Positions 5,343-5,396 of a stretch of 5,396 nt of DNA are shown in pieces. This DNA comes from Clostridia bacterium (GTDB lineage: Bacteria; Bacillota; Clostridia; Oscillospirales; CAG-272). Below the pieces are notes generated by a model. It searched no databases, was not told where the DNA came from, and saw only the letters and a list, made by a program, of their open reading frames with translations. The first letter of the stretch is position 1. Every line of letters starts with the position of its first letter. The stretch lies in NCBI GenBank assembly GCA_017540285.1, contig JAFYBI010000005.1, forward strand, positions 1 to 5,396, written 5' to 3'. Both the position numbers and the translations under genes were made by a program.

Positions 5343-5396
5343 ATGACAGGAATGACCAGACACAGACGCGCCCGGATCGCGGCGGCAGCGTGGACG
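5343..5396 (+). CDS. Possible N-terminus of a divergent gene (cut by window edge)
   Basis: From ATG 5343 the plus strand is open for 18 codons to the edge, reading MTGMTRHRRARIAAAAWT. The cluster of Arg followed by Ala-rich hydrophobic residues resembles the start of a signal peptide or membrane anchor. GGGGAG (5325-5330) lies 12 bases upstream, a little far for a Shine-Dalgarno; an alternative ATG at 5352 has AGGA directly against it. No convincing plus-strand promoter was found, and the stretch is too short for homology. On the minus strand the same bases are also open in all three frames for short distances, so the tail of a minus-strand gene is not excluded. Confidence 0.3.
   Translation, partial: MTGMTRHRRARIAAAAWT

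Overview
The window reads as a piece of a high-GC genome from the Bacillota (Firmicutes), most likely an anaerobic Clostridia-type organism. Three observations support this. The order holB, ricT, trmN6-like methyltransferase, rsmI matches the conserved Bacillota block known from Bacillus subtilis (holB-yaaT-yabA-yabB-yazA-rsmI). There is a clostridial-type 2[4Fe-4S] ferredoxin. The two clear promoters have consensus sigma-A hexamers in AT-rich islands within otherwise GC-rich DNA. All well-supported genes lie on the minus strand, so the reading order is from high to low coordinates.

Layout in the direction of transcription: a near-perfect promoter (5268-5297) drives holB (DNA polymerase III delta prime) and ricT (PSP1-domain protein of the RNase Y-associated complex). 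A second promoter (3202-3231) drives a 59-residue ferredoxin gene that ends in an intrinsic terminator (2940-2972), so the ferredoxin is a self-contained unit inserted into the conserved block. Immediately after the terminator, with no visible Shine-Dalgarno sequence, comes a TrmN6/YabB-like tRNA adenine methyltransferase. It is followed by rsmI (16S rRNA C1402 2'-O-methyltransferase), a small single-pass membrane protein of unknown function, and a sugar phosphate isomerase/epimerase-like TIM-barrel gene whose last residues lie beyond the window. The gaps among these last four genes are 17, 30 and 49 bases, which suggests co-transcription.

Functionally the block is mostly information-processing housekeeping: clamp loading (HolB), mRNA maturation (RicT) and tRNA and rRNA methylation (TrmN6-like, RsmI). 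The ferredoxin adds an electron carrier beside RicT, itself a cysteine-rich protein of a family known to hold iron-sulfur clusters. The yabA and yazA genes that sit in this block in Bacillus are absent. The right edge (5298-5396) may hold the start of a divergent plus-strand gene. No mobile elements, CRISPR arrays, tRNA or rRNA genes were seen. I see no clear evidence of a new biological system. The most unusual points are the ferredoxin unit with its terminator abutting trmN6, and a degenerate P-loop in HolB.
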